From Phytophthora quininea (lineage: Eukaryota; Oomycota; Peronosporomycetes; Peronosporales; Peronosporaceae): 64,000 bases of DNA. Location: contig JAAVTG010000043.1 of NCBI GenBank assembly GCA_011947345.1, positions 62,001 through 126,000 on the forward strand, read 5' to 3'. The position numbers and the translations under genes are program-made. Below the pieces are notes generated by a model that did not search any database, was not told where the DNA came from, and was given only the letters and a program-made list of their open reading frames with translations. This document shows positions 34,034 to 46,600 of the stretch, piece after piece (within the stretch, counting starts at the first letter, position 1; every line of letters begins with the position of its first letter).

Positions 34034-35934
34034 ATGCAGAGCGACCGAGGCAGCTACAGCTTCATCTCGGAGGGGTCTTTCGGTGCCAACCCAGCGGAAT
34101 ACGACTGGGAGCGTATACAAGCAGGAGAGGACGATGTATACGGGCTCAGGATACCTCGCGAACTCCATTCTGCCGCACCGACAGACAATGTGGACGACCT
34201 ACTAAGTGCACAAAGCGTCGCAGTTAATGCTGCTGAAAAGCCGCACAAACAGCAGCACTCGGTGGGCTTCGATCAGACGTGGGTGGACTCGGAAGTCCCA
34301 ATGGTGGGAAGGTCGAGCTCTGCTCCACCGTCCATCCAGTTGCTACAGGAAGTGGTGCGTCCGTCAGAACGGAGACGGGCAGCGACCGCCCCACCGTCGG
34401 GGTTTTTCAATCACGTATTGTATGGGAGTCTTCGCTCCGGAGCTCTGGCGGAACTGTTCACGCAGCCGTATTGCGGCTTGGCGTTCTCGGCTGCAGCTAG
34501 TGGCTTCATGACGCCGTTCCTGGCAGACGCCTTCCAGCCGTTGCTGTGTGTCTATCTGAGCTTCAACTCGGACCAGTGCGACGCCACTTTGAGGTTTCTA
34601 AAGCTTCCAGGAGTCATCAGCTTTTTATTGGCGTATTGTCCGACTTTTATCCGTTATGGAGTTTCCACAGGAAAGCGTATATGTTGGGAGGGTGGATATT
34701 GGCGTATATGGCGCTGATGGCGTTGGTTGTAGTGGCACTGGTGGACGACAGTACAGGGTTTATGAACCCCAGTGTCAGAACGTTCCACGGAGGAGTGGTG
34801 TACGTGCTGCTCATGATGGCAACGTCGCTGGGGATCACAGTAGCGTCAGTGACGGCGTTCGCGTTTTTGGTGGAGTTATCACAGCGGGAACCGATCCACG
34901 AGCGCGGCACTTTGTTAGTACAGTATCTGATTGTACGGGAGGTGGCGACGCTACTTGCAGATATTGTCATATCTTGTGTGGTGGGCTACGATGAGGACAC
35001 AAAGCTAACAGAGGCGAACATCTCGATGAAGGCGGTGATTTTGATCATGGCCGTGGTGACATTAGTTCCCATTCCGGCGGTGCTATTCCGACTCGACGAA
35101 GAGCCCAGGCAGATTAAGGTAGACTCAGTCGACCGCTCTTCATTGACACGACATCTTTGGAGTATTCTGCAGCAAGAGGCGGTGTGGCGGATTATTTTAT
35201 TCGTTTGCTGCTCCGTTTTCCTGGCGTCGTTCCGATTCAACTTCGCTGATAGTGCTGTGCTGCATTGGGCCGGCGCGTCACCTGATGCAGAACGGGTGGG
35301 GGCAATTCCAGAGCAAATTGTTATGATTTTGTCGATCGTGGTGTTCCAACTCACACTGTTCAATTACAGCTGGATCCGCATCTCGGTAGCGGGTCTTCTG
35401 CTCAGTGTTGGCGTTGACCTGCTGTCCTCCATACCGACGATTTTCAACGGCGTTCGAAGCGCTTGGTATGTCATGTCGATTCAGGCGCTCGATGGTATTG
35501 CACGCGCTACTATTCTCTTGGTGACAACCCTACCGATCGTAGAAATCACGGAGAACTGTTTAGAAGGCGCCACGACGGGGCTTGTGTCGTCCTACAACGT
35601 CCTCATTGCTATGGTTATACTCACCTTCTCGGACGCTATCAGCAGTTCGAGCTCCGGAATGAAGAGAGACTTCACAGACGACGTGCTGGACACGGACTCT
35701 GCTGGAACACGCACCCAAGTGCTGTCGTTTTTGATGGCGAACTGCGCGATCAATCTGCTCGCGCTGATCCCAATCCTGTATTTATTGCCGCGCCAGAAGT
35801 TGGAGGCCCAGGAGATGCGCACGTACGGCAACTACAGTCGTCCAGCTGGAATCGCCATCGCCGTGCTGTTTGTTGGACTGGTCGCCTACGCGGGCACTGT
35901 CAATCTCCTGGCATTGTTGAACGACACGAACTGA
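34034..35934 (+). CDS. Folate-biopterin-transporter-like / MFS membrane transporter
   Basis: About 633 residues with a cytosolic N-terminal region of about 150 residues and then about 12 hydrophobic segments (for example ILAYMALMALVVVALV, VYVLLMMATSLGITVASV, AVILIMAVVTLVPIPAVLF, IIILFVCC-like WRIILFVCCSVFLASF, GIAIAVLFVGLVAYAG). The arrangement, with a central charged loop and a late segment around P-x-V-E-I-x-x-x-C-x-E-G, recalls the oomycete-expanded FBT family of the major facilitator superfamily; the substrate could be folates, pterins or another small molecule. The ATG at 34034 was chosen because it precedes a coherent hydrophilic N-terminus. One frame change near 34633 sits at a GG where GGG would restore the frame, so a base is probably missing. 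Confidence 0.7.
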
Positions 35935-36317
35935 GGAGAAGGAGGTTTTTGTTTTGGGTGAATGTAAGCAACGCAGCAGAGTGCCGTCGTGGGAATTTTG
36001 TGGTACCAATGATAATAAAGGTGGCTACAACAAAACTACTTAGCAATTCATCGTTATGCCATGGCCCAATCCATTCAGCGAGAGATGATGTCTGGGAGAA
36101 CACCAAAAGCATTTAGATTATTTTGGCGGTGCAGATATATTACTCGTGAAGTGCCGTCCCACAGCAAGCGACCACTCAGTTGGCCGTCCCAATGCGAGAC
36201 GTCTTCAAATACCAGGTACACAGGCAATTACAAGACGTCGGTGTAGCTCTCCAATTTGCAGTGATCGTGTTTGCAAGATAAAAGTTGTGGGATTCCTATC
36301 GCTGTCTCCTCTGCTAG
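35935..36317. other. Intergenic, 3' ends of two convergent genes
   Basis: It contains the 3' flanks of the transporter and of LSM6. An AATAAA-type signal occurs at about 36014. No coding sequence was recognised. Confidence 0.5.
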
Positions 36318-36615
36318 TTACTTGGATGCCGAGATGTAGAGAACTACAGGAGCAAATGTTAATTATTGTACCCAATATTCCCACCTCCCTCTCTTACTGA
36401 CCGTTGTTGCCTCGGATGAAGCAGTCTCCGTACTGGGCCTTGAGTTGTCCGTTCGTGTACTCCTGCGTCTGCTCCATGGCGATGTTCATGAAGCCGTCCA
36501 GACACGCCAGCACGCCCTTGTACTCCACGCCGTTGTTGAGCTTGACGTCCACGGGCCGCCCCAGCACGCCCTTGAGGAAGTCGGACGGCGTCTTCTTGAT
36601 CGGCTGGTCTGCCAT
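36318..36615 (-). CDS. LSM6: U6 snRNA-associated Sm-like protein LSm6
   Basis: 79 residues in two exons. Exon 1 (36402-36615) starts MADQPIKKTPSDFLKGVLGR and carries Sm motif 1 (VDVKLNNGVEYKGVLACLDGFMN). Exon 2 (36318-36343) completes Sm motif 2: the split RGNN|VLYIS followed by ASK and TAA. The intron at 36344-36401 (58 bases) is GT-AG and in phase. Without this intron the protein would end at RGNNGQ and lack the last Sm strand, so the second exon matters. LSm6 is part of the LSm2-8 ring on U6 snRNA and the LSm1-7 ring in mRNA decapping. It is divergent from the Myb gene, with 81 bases between start codons. Confidence 0.93.
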
Positions 36616-36665
36616 GTCTTTTAGTAAAATAAAACAAGTTTATAGTAAAAGTTTGACCCAAATAC

Positions 36666-36672
36666 CCATTTC
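36666..36672 (+). promoter_or_regulatory. Possible initiator in the LSM6/Myb divergent promoter
   Basis: CCATTTC fits the oomycete Inr pattern YCAYTYY and is followed by CATTCC nine bases on. It lies 25 bases before the ATG of the Myb gene, in an 81-base space shared with LSM6. Confidence 0.35.
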
Positions 36673-36696
36673 GACATTCCAGTCAAGCCATCAATA

Positions 36697-38246
36697 ATGC
36701 AGCGGCAGCAGGCTCGTCAAGGCTCCGTGGAGGCCGTGACAGCGGCGATAGAGGCCAACCGAGCGCTGGTAAACGAACTACAAGTACTGGAGCAGTCGCT
36801 TGCAAGCGAAGAGGCTCGATTAGTGACTCAAACACAAGAAATTCGACGTCGAATGGCTCTTCGAAGGGCCAAGCAGGCCATGGACGCGTTATTCCCCAAA
36901 ACTACACGACCTGCAGCGTCTCCAGAGAGTTACGAGAAGGTTAAACCGTTAGCCAACGGAGTAGTACCGCGGTCTTTCATCCGTCAGCAGCCGTCCTTCT
37001 TTTCGGACGAGCAGACCAAGCGAGGCCCAGGCAGACCCAAGAAGAAGCAGAAGAAGGACACTGACCAAGCTCCTGAAGGTGCTGAAGCTCTTAAGAAAAT
37101 GGTGGAATCTCCGCCTAATGCTGACACAAAGTTTCTAAGAGCTCACAGCCACGAGTCCTTCCTGGCGACACCGCCGTCGACGTTTACACCAAAAGAACGT
37201 AAGGTTGTGAAGGAGTTCGCAGAGGAGTACTGCAGTGCTCATAGAGTACAAGAAATCCCGTTGGAGGCTTGGAACGGTATTCGAGCGTGGCAAATGAAGA
37301 AGTCAAAGAGACAACTGCCGATAGATCGATCAGGGTTTGCTTGTAAGTTGTGGTATGAGCTGCATGAAGCGCCGCAGTTGCGAGTGTGTGCATGGACCAA
37401 GCAGGAAGACGCGGCGTTATTGAAGCTTGCGACTGGAAAAGAAGACCCCGCGCTGGTCAATAATTGGTCTGAGATCGCCAAGCGGATGCCGATTCCAGGG
37501 AGACCTCCGGTGCATTGTCTTATTCGGTATCAAACGACTCTATGTGGAGATAATGTACGCTCAAGTTTTACCCCGAAGAAGACAATAAGCTGCGTGCTGC
37601 TGTCGGTGTGTTTGGAGAGAAGTGGAACATCATCGCAGACCTTATGGATGGGCGCTTGTCAGAGCAGTTGCGACATCGATGGCAGCTCACTCTAGCTCCA
37701 GGTCTACGACAAGGCAAGTTCTCGGTAGTCGAAGACAGACGTATACTGCTGGCGCTACGAGCATATTTACCCAAAGACAGCGACTTTAGTCGAGATAGCG
37801 TGCCTTGGAATGACGTGAGCCACCACGTTCCAGGACGTACCCAGCCAGCCCTTCGCGACCGCTTCATCAATTCTCTAAACCCAGAGCTATCCTTCCGCAA
37901 GTGGTCCAAGCAGGAAGATATGACGGTTCTGTCGCGTGTGAATGAGTGGGGAATTGATGCTCCTGGACTATGGACACGACTGGCGAATGAGCTTGGAGAT
38001 CGCACAGACTCGCAGGTGGCGCGTCGCTGGCGGAGTTTGGCGCCTGCAGCTGCTGAACAACGACGGCAAATACTTCAAGAAGCCAGCAAACACCAGACAT
38101 CTTCCGTCTTTCGTCGCCCGACGATCCACAGACGTAGCAATCAAGCCAAAACCGAATACGCAAAGCGCAGTACCTACGATGCTCGAGCTAGTGGTGACAA
38201 TGGAGATGGTCAAGTACATGTAGAAGAGATTCTTGTCGTCCTGTAG
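36697..38246 (+). CDS. Four-repeat Myb DNA-binding protein, SNAPC4-like
   Basis: About 516 residues. The N-terminus is a charged coil, followed by an AT-hook-like RGPGRPKKKQKK (near 37030). Four Myb/SANT repeats follow: WTKQEDAALL...W.EIAKRMP (37390-37540), YPEEDNKLRAAV...WNIIADLM (37570-37690), VVEDRRILLAL...WNDVSHHVPGRT (37725-37870) and WSKQEDMTVLSRV...LWTRLANELGDRT (37890-38030). Several consecutive Myb repeats after a coil are reminiscent of SNAPC4 (SNAP190), the snRNA-promoter factor, but other multi-Myb proteins (REB1/DMTF-type) are possible. The frame breaks near 37565 and is restored by one extra A in caagtttt. The tail is basic. If SNAPC4-like, its pairing with LSM6 would link two snRNA-related genes. 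Confidence 0.7.
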
Positions 38247-38368
38247 CAGAATTCAAAGGAAAAGAGTTACTTCAGGTTGGCCCGAAATACGAGCGGTTGT
38301 CAGCGAAACCATCCCACATTTCCGAATTCCGACTGCTCGAACGACGCCCAACCTGTCTTGGAAACAAC

Positions 38369-38785
38369 ATGGAGGTGCTATCGGTCAATGCTACATCCAT
38401 GAGACGTACCAGTCTCTCCTCCCGCGGAGCGTCTCGCAGCTCTACGTCGCGCAGTTTACACACCCAGTTCAAGATGGACGAAGACTACTCATCGGGCGAT
38501 AACCAGCGCGCTCAGCCACAGTCTGTGGCTACAAACACCAAGGCGACTCGATGCTACCGCCCAAAGGAATGGAGCCCCGAAGCTGAAGAAGCTTTTCGCG
38601 TGCAGCAGACAGGTTGGCGCGATATCAAGGAGTACATGGAATCGTACGGGGAGCCAGAGCGCTGGCACAACGGCTTCGTGCGTTGCACTCGCGTCAAGAG
38701 CAACGGCTACTACACTTACTGGCGTCCGCACCGTGAATGCGACGACAAGTATCTCCACACGGTCAAACTATTCGAGTACGAGTAG
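38369..38785 (+). CDS. MEIG1: Meiosis-expressed gene 1 (MEIG1) family protein
   Basis: 138 residues with a Ser-rich N-terminal extension of about 60 residues. The C-terminal 75 residues carry the whole family pattern: WSPEAEEAFRVQQTGWRD, W.NGFVRC, YYTYWR, and RECDDKYLHTVKLFEY. Mammalian MEIG1 binds PACRG and is needed for manchette cargo transport and sperm flagella; in protists it occurs in flagellated species. The N-terminal extension is longer than in animals. The frame is intact. An ATG at 38463 (MDEDYSSGD) could be the real start. Confidence 0.88.
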   Translation: MEVLSVNATSMRRTSLSSRGASRSSTSRSLHTQFKMDEDYSSGDNQRAQPQSVATNTKATRCYRPKEWSPEAEEAFRVQQTGWRDIKEYMESYGEPERWHNGFVRCTRVKSNGYYTYWRPHRECDDKYLHTVKLFEYE

Positions 38786-38860
38786 AAGTTGACAACACAA
38801 AAGATGGAGAAACCTCAATCCAATCCAAAACTTACGAGCCACATCCTCCTGCTCACCTCT

Positions 38861-39781
38861 TCACTCGACAAAACTGAGCTGGCCCAGAGCTAGCGCCACC
38901 GCGATCAGCACCACAGTGACCCACCACAGAAAGCTGGTTGAACCGTCAGCCTTTTGTTTCAGCTGCTGCTTGCTCTCATGAGCACTAGCTTTCTTCTTTT
39001 CCTTTGTCTCGTCAGTCAATCTTCCGCCCCAGCGCTTCTTCTCCTCTTGCTTGTGCTCATTTAATTTGCTTTTCAGCAACGTCAACATCTCGCGAATATT
39101 GCGATCTGTCGGGTGGTACTTTGCGGCTTTCGTCAGTTTATCCTGAGCTCCGTCCAAATCTCCCGTCAGCAGCAGAGCCTTTCCGCCTCGATACAAAGCT
39201 TTGGAGTTATCCGGCTCAATTTCCAGTGCCAAGTCCGCGTTCTCTACGACTTTGGCCAGCAACGTTTCATCTCTTTGAGACCCGTCCTTCCGATCACCTT
39301 GCACCAAATAACACGCCGCCAGGTTCAAATACACGGGCAGACGCACCACATTTACATCGGCTCGGTTCCGCTCGGTAAACTGTTGGCACATATAAAATGT
39401 AAGTAAGTAAAAATCGTATAATAACTTTTAGTGGAGCATTTCACCTCGAAATGCCAAGTGCCTTCGTCGAAATCGACGTGATAAATTGCGCGCTGGTACC
39501 AGTCGATGGCCTTGTCAATATTGCCATTTTTAAACTCGTCGGAGCCGCGTTGGCGACACAGATCGGCACGCTCGATGCGCGTCTCGAAGATACACGAGCG
39601 CTCCTGTCACAGGAACAGGAGATAGGGATTATTCTGCTATACGAACTATAAGTTCACACAGCCATGGGGGACATACATCGTGTAGAAGCATCTTCGTCTC
39701 AGCGTCCATGTCGACGTCCTGTGGCTCGGAGGATGCTGCGTCCGCAGACGCGGCTGCAACCGGGATGTCCTTGCTCGTCAT
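38861..39781 (-). CDS. Tail-anchored TPR protein (FKBP8-like co-chaperone region)
   Basis: Three exons (39677-39781, 39445-39603, 38861-39379) joined by GT-AG introns at 39604-39676 and 39380-39444, all in phase; about 260 residues. The N-terminus is acidic (MTSKDIPVAAA). A TPR solenoid follows: DEFKNGNIDKAIDWYQRAI, then VYLNLAACYL and ADLALEIEPDNSKALYRGGKAL. A charged linker and one C-terminal hydrophobic segment (FLWWVTVVLIAVALALGQL) end the protein, as in tail-anchored proteins of ER or mitochondria. The TPR spacing resembles FKBP-type co-chaperones that bind Hsp90, but there is no peptidyl-prolyl isomerase domain. The reading frame is intact in all exons. Confidence 0.8.
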
Positions 39782-40688
39782 CTGAAGCGGAATTGTAACC
39801 TAGAATTAATCTATGTAATATTATATAGGTTGCGTTTGCTGAAAATGTAACCTACATAGAAAACTGAAATAGTTTATATTATAAATTGTTAGGAATCGAT
39901 CGATTCATGAGCGGAGAATGTATATCTGCTTCGGTATATGTCGCAGACGATCGATATGCGTCTAAACGATCGATGTAGACGATGTAGAAACAGAATGCCC
40001 GCTACGTCATCGGCTGCATCTCCGATGCGTATAGATCATGAGCAGCATCACTCCTTTGTATACGTTGATTTATTATAGAAAACTCACTTAATAAGGGGTT
40101 ACTGTTGGTGGACATTCAAAGTGGAGATTAAAATCAGATAATAGACTGTTAAAGCGACGGCCAGAAGTGCAGCCCGCACTAATTTAACCATAGTCAACTT
40201 GGATGCAGAAAGTACCGTGGTATTTGATCTATATTATTCGTGTTACAAGGCTCAATCCCGGTTTCAGGCATTGTCCTAGCAGTGAAACACTATCCGCGGC
40301 GTTCGATTTTAAGTTAATAATAAGCATTAACGTTGGCAATCAGCTACAAAAAAGCCAAAGTTACTGTGCATGTGTAACGGAACGATAGCGAATATAGATA
40401 TCGTCCATGGTGACAATGTGAGGGTTACTCTGTTCACGGATAGGGCGTACCAACCAAAACCACCATTCCGTCAATGGTACTTTGTATACTGCGCCTTCAT
40501 AATCCGTTTGATGCACCCCTTATAGATTCGCTCCAAAGGGAACACTTTTAGTTGGGCGAAGGCTATTACGTCGAACCTGCACATACTCAGCAAGTGCCAG
40601 AGCGCCCCAGCAGCACCGGTTGTTTCTTAGCCAGTCTTGGACGCGGTCAAGCATCTAGCAAATATAGTCACAGTCCCGTTGTACGCGC
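39782..40688. other. AT-rich spacer between gene block and satellite array
   Basis: No gene was recognised on either strand. It contains several ATCGAT/CGATCG-rich motifs around 39893-39985, including the perfect 14-base palindrome gaatcgatcgattc at 39893-39906. From 40380 to 40688 base composition becomes balanced; the short open frame at 40552-40770 enters the satellite and is not believed. Confidence 0.5.
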
Positions 40689-43600
40689 TCGTGCCCGTAC
40701 AGGGGCATGCATGCCACGTCAGGGTGATCTGCTTCGTGGACCATGTAGCTGCGCTCGCTCGAAATTGTAAGAACCAGACGTACTAACTCCCCACAGAATC
40801 TCAGTGACGTAGAATCCCCTCCTCTCTGTTGTTAAGGAACTTCATTCTGGTACCTGTACTGGCCGTGTCACCCCATTTTCCTGCGTGCATAACCCGTATA
40901 GTGAAATGCATCTTGATAAAGCAAGTAGGGCGTTCGTGCCCGTACAGGGCATGCATGCCACGTCAGGGTGATCTGCTTCGTGGACCATGCTGCGCTCGCT
41001 CGAAATTGTAAGAACCAGACGTACTAACTCCCCACAGAATCTCAGTGACGTAGAATCCCCTCCTCTCTGTTGTTAAGGAACTTCATTCTGGTACCTGTAC
41101 TGGCCGTGTCACCCCATTTTCCTGCGTGCATAACCCGTATAGTGAAATGCATCTTGATAAAGCAAGTAGGGCGTTCGTGCCCGTACAGGGCATGCATGCC
41201 ACGTCAGGGTGATCTGCTTCGTGGACCATGTAGCTGCGCTCGCTCGAAATTGTAAGAACCAGACGTACTAACTCCCCACAGAATCTCAGTGACGTAGAAT
41301 CCCCTCCTCTCTGTTGTTAAGGAACTTCATTCTGGTACCTGTACTGGCCGTGTCACCCCATTTTCCTGCGTGCATAACCCGTATAGTGAAATGCATCTTG
41401 ATAAAGCAAGTAGGGCGTTCGTGCCCGTACAGGGCATGCATGCCACGTCAGGGTGATCTGCTTCGTGGACCATGTAGCTGCGCTCGCTCGAAATTGTAAG
41501 AACCAGACGTACTAACTCCCCACAGAATCTCAGTGACGTAGAATCCCCTCCTCTCTGTTGTTAAGGAACTTCATTCTGGTACCTGTACTGGCCGTGTCAC
41601 CCCATTTTCCTGCGTGCATAACCCGTATAGTGAAATGCATCTTGATAAAGCAAGTAGGGCGTTCGTGCCCGTACAGGGGCATGCATGCCACGTCAGGGTG
41701 ATCTGCTTCGTGGACCATGTAGCTGCGCTCGCTCGAAATTGTAAGAACCAGACGTACTAACTCCCCACAGAATCTCAGTGACGTAGAATCCCCTCCTCTC
41801 TGTTGTTAAGGAACTTCATTCTGGTACCTGTACTGGCCGTGTCACCCCATTTTCCTGCGTGCATAACCCGTATAGTGAAATGCATCTTGATAAAGCAAGT
41901 AGGGCGTTCGTGCCCGTACAGGGCATGCATGCCACGTCAGGGTGATCTGCTTCGTGGACCATGTAGCTGCGCTCGCTCGAAATTGTAAGAACCAGACGTA
42001 CTAACTCCCCACAGAATCTCAGTGACGTAGAATCCCCTCCTCTCTGTTGTTAAGGAACTTCATTCTGGTACCTGTACTGGCCGTGTCACCCCATTTTCCT
42101 GCGTGCATAACCCGTATAGTGAAATGCATCTTGATAAAGCAAGTAGGGCGTTCGTGCCCGTACAGGGCATGCATGCCACGTCAGGGTGATCTGCTTCGTG
42201 GACCATGTAGCTGCGCTCGCTCGAAATTGTAAGAACCAGACGTACTAACTCCCCACAGAATCTCAGTGACGTAGAATCCCCTCCTCTCTGTTGTTAAGGA
42301 ACTTCATTCTGGTACCTGTACTGGCCGTGTCACCCCATTTTCCTGCGTGCATAACCCGTATAGTGAAATGCATCTTGATAAAGCAAGTAGGGCGTTCGTG
42401 CCCGTACAGGGCATGCATGCCACGTCAGGGTGATCTGCTTCGTGGACCATGTAGCTGCGCTCGCTCGAAATTGTAAGAACCAGACGTACTAACTCCCCAC
42501 AGAATCTCAGTGACGTAGAATCCCCTCCTCTCTGTTGTTAAGGAACTTCATTCTGGTACCTGTACTGGCCGTGTCACCCCATTTTCCTGCGTGCATAACC
42601 CGTATAGTGAAATGCATCTTGATAAAGCAAGTAGGGCGTTCGTGCCCGTACAGGGGCATGCATGCCACGTCAGGGTGATCTGCTTCGTGGACCATGTAGC
42701 TGCGCTCGCTCGAAATTGTAAGAACCAGACGTACTAACTCCCCACAGAATCTCAGTGACGTAGAATCCCCTCCTCTCTGTTGTTAAGGAACTTCATTCTG
42801 GTACCTGTACTGGCCGTGTCACCCCATTTTCCTGCGTGCATAACCCGTATAGTGAAATGCATCTTGATAAAGCAAGTAGGGCGTTCGTGCCCGTACAGGG
42901 CATGCATGCCACGTCAGGGTGATCTGCTTCGTGGACCATGTAGCTGCGCTCGCTCGAAATTGTAAGAACCAGACGTACTAACTCCCCACAGAATCTCAGT
43001 GACGTAGAATCCCCTCCTCTCTGTTGTTAAGGAACTTCATTCTGGTACCTGTACTGGCCGTGTCACCCCATTTTCCTGCGTGCATAACCCGTATAGTGAA
43101 ATGCATCCTGATAAAGCAAGTAGGGCGTTCGTGCCCGTACAGGGCATGCATGCCACGTCAGGGTGATCTGCTTCGTGGACCATGTAGCTGCGCTCGCTCG
43201 AAATTGTAAGAACCAGACGTACTAACTCCCCACAGAATCTCAGTGACGTAGAATCCCCTCCTCTCTGTTGTTAAGGAACTTCATTCTGGTACCTGTACTG
43301 GCCGTGTCACCCCATTTTCCTGCGTGCATAACCCGTATAGTGAAATGCATCTTGATAAAGCAAGTAGGGCGTTCGTGCCCGTACAGGGCATGCATGCCAC
43401 GTCAGGGTGATCTGCTTCGTGGACCATGTAGCTGCGCTCGCTCGAAATTGTAAGAACCAGACGTACTAACTCCCCACAGAATCTCAGTGACGTAGAATCC
43501 CCTCCTCTCTGTTGTTAAGGAACTTCATTCTGGTACCTGTACTGGCCGTGTCACCCCATTTTCCTGCGTGCATAACCCGTATAGTGAAATGCATCTTGAT

Positions 43601-46600
43601 AAAGCAAGTAGGGCGTTCGTGCCCGTACAGGGCATGCATGCCACGTCAGGGTGATCTGCTTCGTGGACCATGTAGCTGCGCTCGCTCGAAATTGTAAGAA
43701 CCAGACGTACTAACTCCCCACAGAATCTCAGTGACGTAGAATCCCCTCCTCTCTGTTGTTAAGGAACTTCATTCTGGTACCTGTACTGGCCGTGTCACCC
43801 CATTTTCCTGCGTGCATAACCCGTATAGTGAAATGCATCTTGATAAAGCAAGTAGGGCGTTCGTGCCCGTACAGGGGCATGCATGCCACGTCAGGGTGAT
43901 CTGCTTCGTGGACCATGTAGCTGCGCTCGCTCGAAATTGTAAGAACCAGACGTACTAACTCCCCACAGAATCTCAGTGACGTAGAATCCCCTCCTCTCTG
44001 TTGTTAAGGAACTTCATTCTGGTACCTGTACTGGCCGTGTCACCCCATTTTCCTGCGTGCATAACCCGTATAGTGAAATGCATCTTGATAAAGCAAGTAG
44101 GGCGTTCGTGCCCGTACAGGGGCATGCATGCCACGTCAGGGTGATCTGCTTCGTGGACCATGTAGCTGCGCTCGCTCGAAATTGTAAGAACCAGACGTAC
44201 TAACTCCCCACAGAATCTCAGTGACGTAGAATCCCCTCCTCTCTGTTGTTAAGGAACTTCATTCTGGTACCTGTACTGGCCGTGTCACCCCATTTTCCTG
44301 CGTGCATAACCCGTATAGTGAAATGCATCTTGATAAAGCAAGTAGGGCGTTCGTGCCCGTACAGGGCATGCATGCCACGTCAGGGTGATCTGCTTCGTGG
44401 ACCATGTAGCTGCGCTCGCTCGAAATTGTAAGAACCAGACGTACTAACTCCCCACAGAATCTCAGTGACGTAGAATCCCCTCCTCTCTGTTGTTAAGGAA
44501 CTTCATTCTGGTACCTGTACTGGCCGTGTCACCCCATTTTCCTGCGTGCATAACCCGTATAGTGAAATGCATCTTGATAAAGCAAGTAGGGCGTTCGTGC
44601 CCGTACAGGGCATGCATGCCACGTCAGGGTGATCTGCTTCGTGGACCATGTAGCTGCGCTCGCTCGAAATTGTAAGAACCAGACGTACTAACTCCCCACA
44701 GAATCTCAGTGACGTAGAATCCCCTCCTCTCTGTTGTTAAGGAACTTCATTCTGGTACCTGTACTGGCCGTGTCACCCCATTTTCCTGCGTGCATAACCC
44801 GTATAGTGAAATGCATCTTGATAAAGCAAGTAGGGCGTTCGTGCCCGTACAGGGGCATGCATGCCACGTCAGGGTGATCTGCTTCGTGGACCATGTAGCT
44901 GCGCTCGCTCGAAATTGTAAGAACCAGACGTACTAACTCCCCACAGAATCTCAGTGACGTAGAATCCCCTCCTCTCTGTTGTTAAGGAACTTCATTCTGG
45001 TACCTGTACTGGCCGTGTCACCCCATTTTCCTGCGTGCATAACCCGTATAGTGAAATGCATCTTGATAAAGCAAGTAGGGCGTTCGTGCCCGTACAGGGG
45101 CATGCATGCCACGTCAGGGTGATCTGCTTCGTGGACCATGTAGCTGCGCTCGCTCGAAATTGTAAGAACCAGACGTACTAACTCCCCACAGAATCTCAGT
45201 GACGTAGAATCCCCTCCTCTCTGTTGTTAAGGAACTTCATTCTGGTACCTGTACTGGCCGTGTCACCCCATTTTCCTGCGTGCATAACCCGTATAGTGAA
45301 ATGCATCTTGATAAAGCAAGTAGGGCGTTCGTGCCCGTACAGGGCATGCATGCCACGTCAGGGTGATCTGCTTCGTGGACCATGTAGCTGCGCTCGCTCG
45401 AAATTGTAAGAACCAGACGTACTAACTCCCCACAGAATCTCAGTGACGTAGAATCCCCTCCTCTCTGTTGTTAAGGAACTTCATTCTGGTACCTGTACTG
45501 GCCGTGTCACCCCATTTTCCTGCGTGCATAACCCGTATAGTGAAATGCATCTTGATAAAGCAAGTAGGGCGTTCGTGCCCGTACAGGGCATGCATGCCAC
45601 GTCAGGGTGATCTGCTTCGTGGACCATGTAGCTGCGCTCGCTCGAAATTGTAAGAACCAGACGTACTAACTCCCCACAGAATCTCAGTGACGTAGAATCC
45701 CCTCCTCTCTGTTGTTAAGGAACTTCATTCTGGTACCTGTACTGGCCGTGTCACCCCATTTTCCTGCGTGCATAACCCGTATAGTGAAATGCATCTTGAT
45801 AAAGCAAGTAGGGCGTTCGTGCCCGTACAGGGCATGCATGCCACGTCAGGGTGATCTGCTTCGTGGACCATGTAGCTGCGCTCGCTCGAAATTGTAAGAA
45901 CCAGACGTACTAACTCCCCACAGAATCTCAGTGACGTAGAATCCCCTCCTCTCTGTTGTTAAGGAACTTCATTCTGGTACCTGTACTGGCCGTGTCACCC
46001 CATTTTCCTGCGTGCATAACCCGTATAGTGAAATGCATCTTGATAAAGCAAGTAGGGCGTTCGTGCCCGTACAGGGCATGCATGCCACGTCAGGGTGATC
46101 TGCTTCGTGGACCATGTAGCTGCGCTCGCTCGAAATTGTAAGAACCAGACGTACTAACTCCCCACAGAATCTCAGTGACGTAGAATCCCCTCCTCTCTGT
46201 TGTTAAGGAACTTCATTCTGGTACCTGTACTGGCCGTGTCACCCCATTTTCCTGCGTGCATAACCCGTATAGTGAAATGCATCTTGATAAAGCAAGTAGG
46301 GCGTTCGTGCCCGTACAGGGGCATGCATGCCACGTCAGGGTGATCTGCTTCGTGGACCATGTAGCTGCGCTCGCTCGAAATTGTAAGAACCAGACGTACT
46401 AACTCCCCACAGAATCTCAGTGACGTAGAATCCCCTCCTCTCTGTTGTTAAGGAACTTCATTCTGGTACCTGTACTGGCCGTGTCACCCCATTTTCCTGC
46501 GTGCATAACCCGTATAGTGAAATGCATCTTGATAAAGCAAGTAGGGCGTTCGTGCCCGTACAGGGCATGCATGCCACGTCAGGGTGATCTGCTTCGTGGA

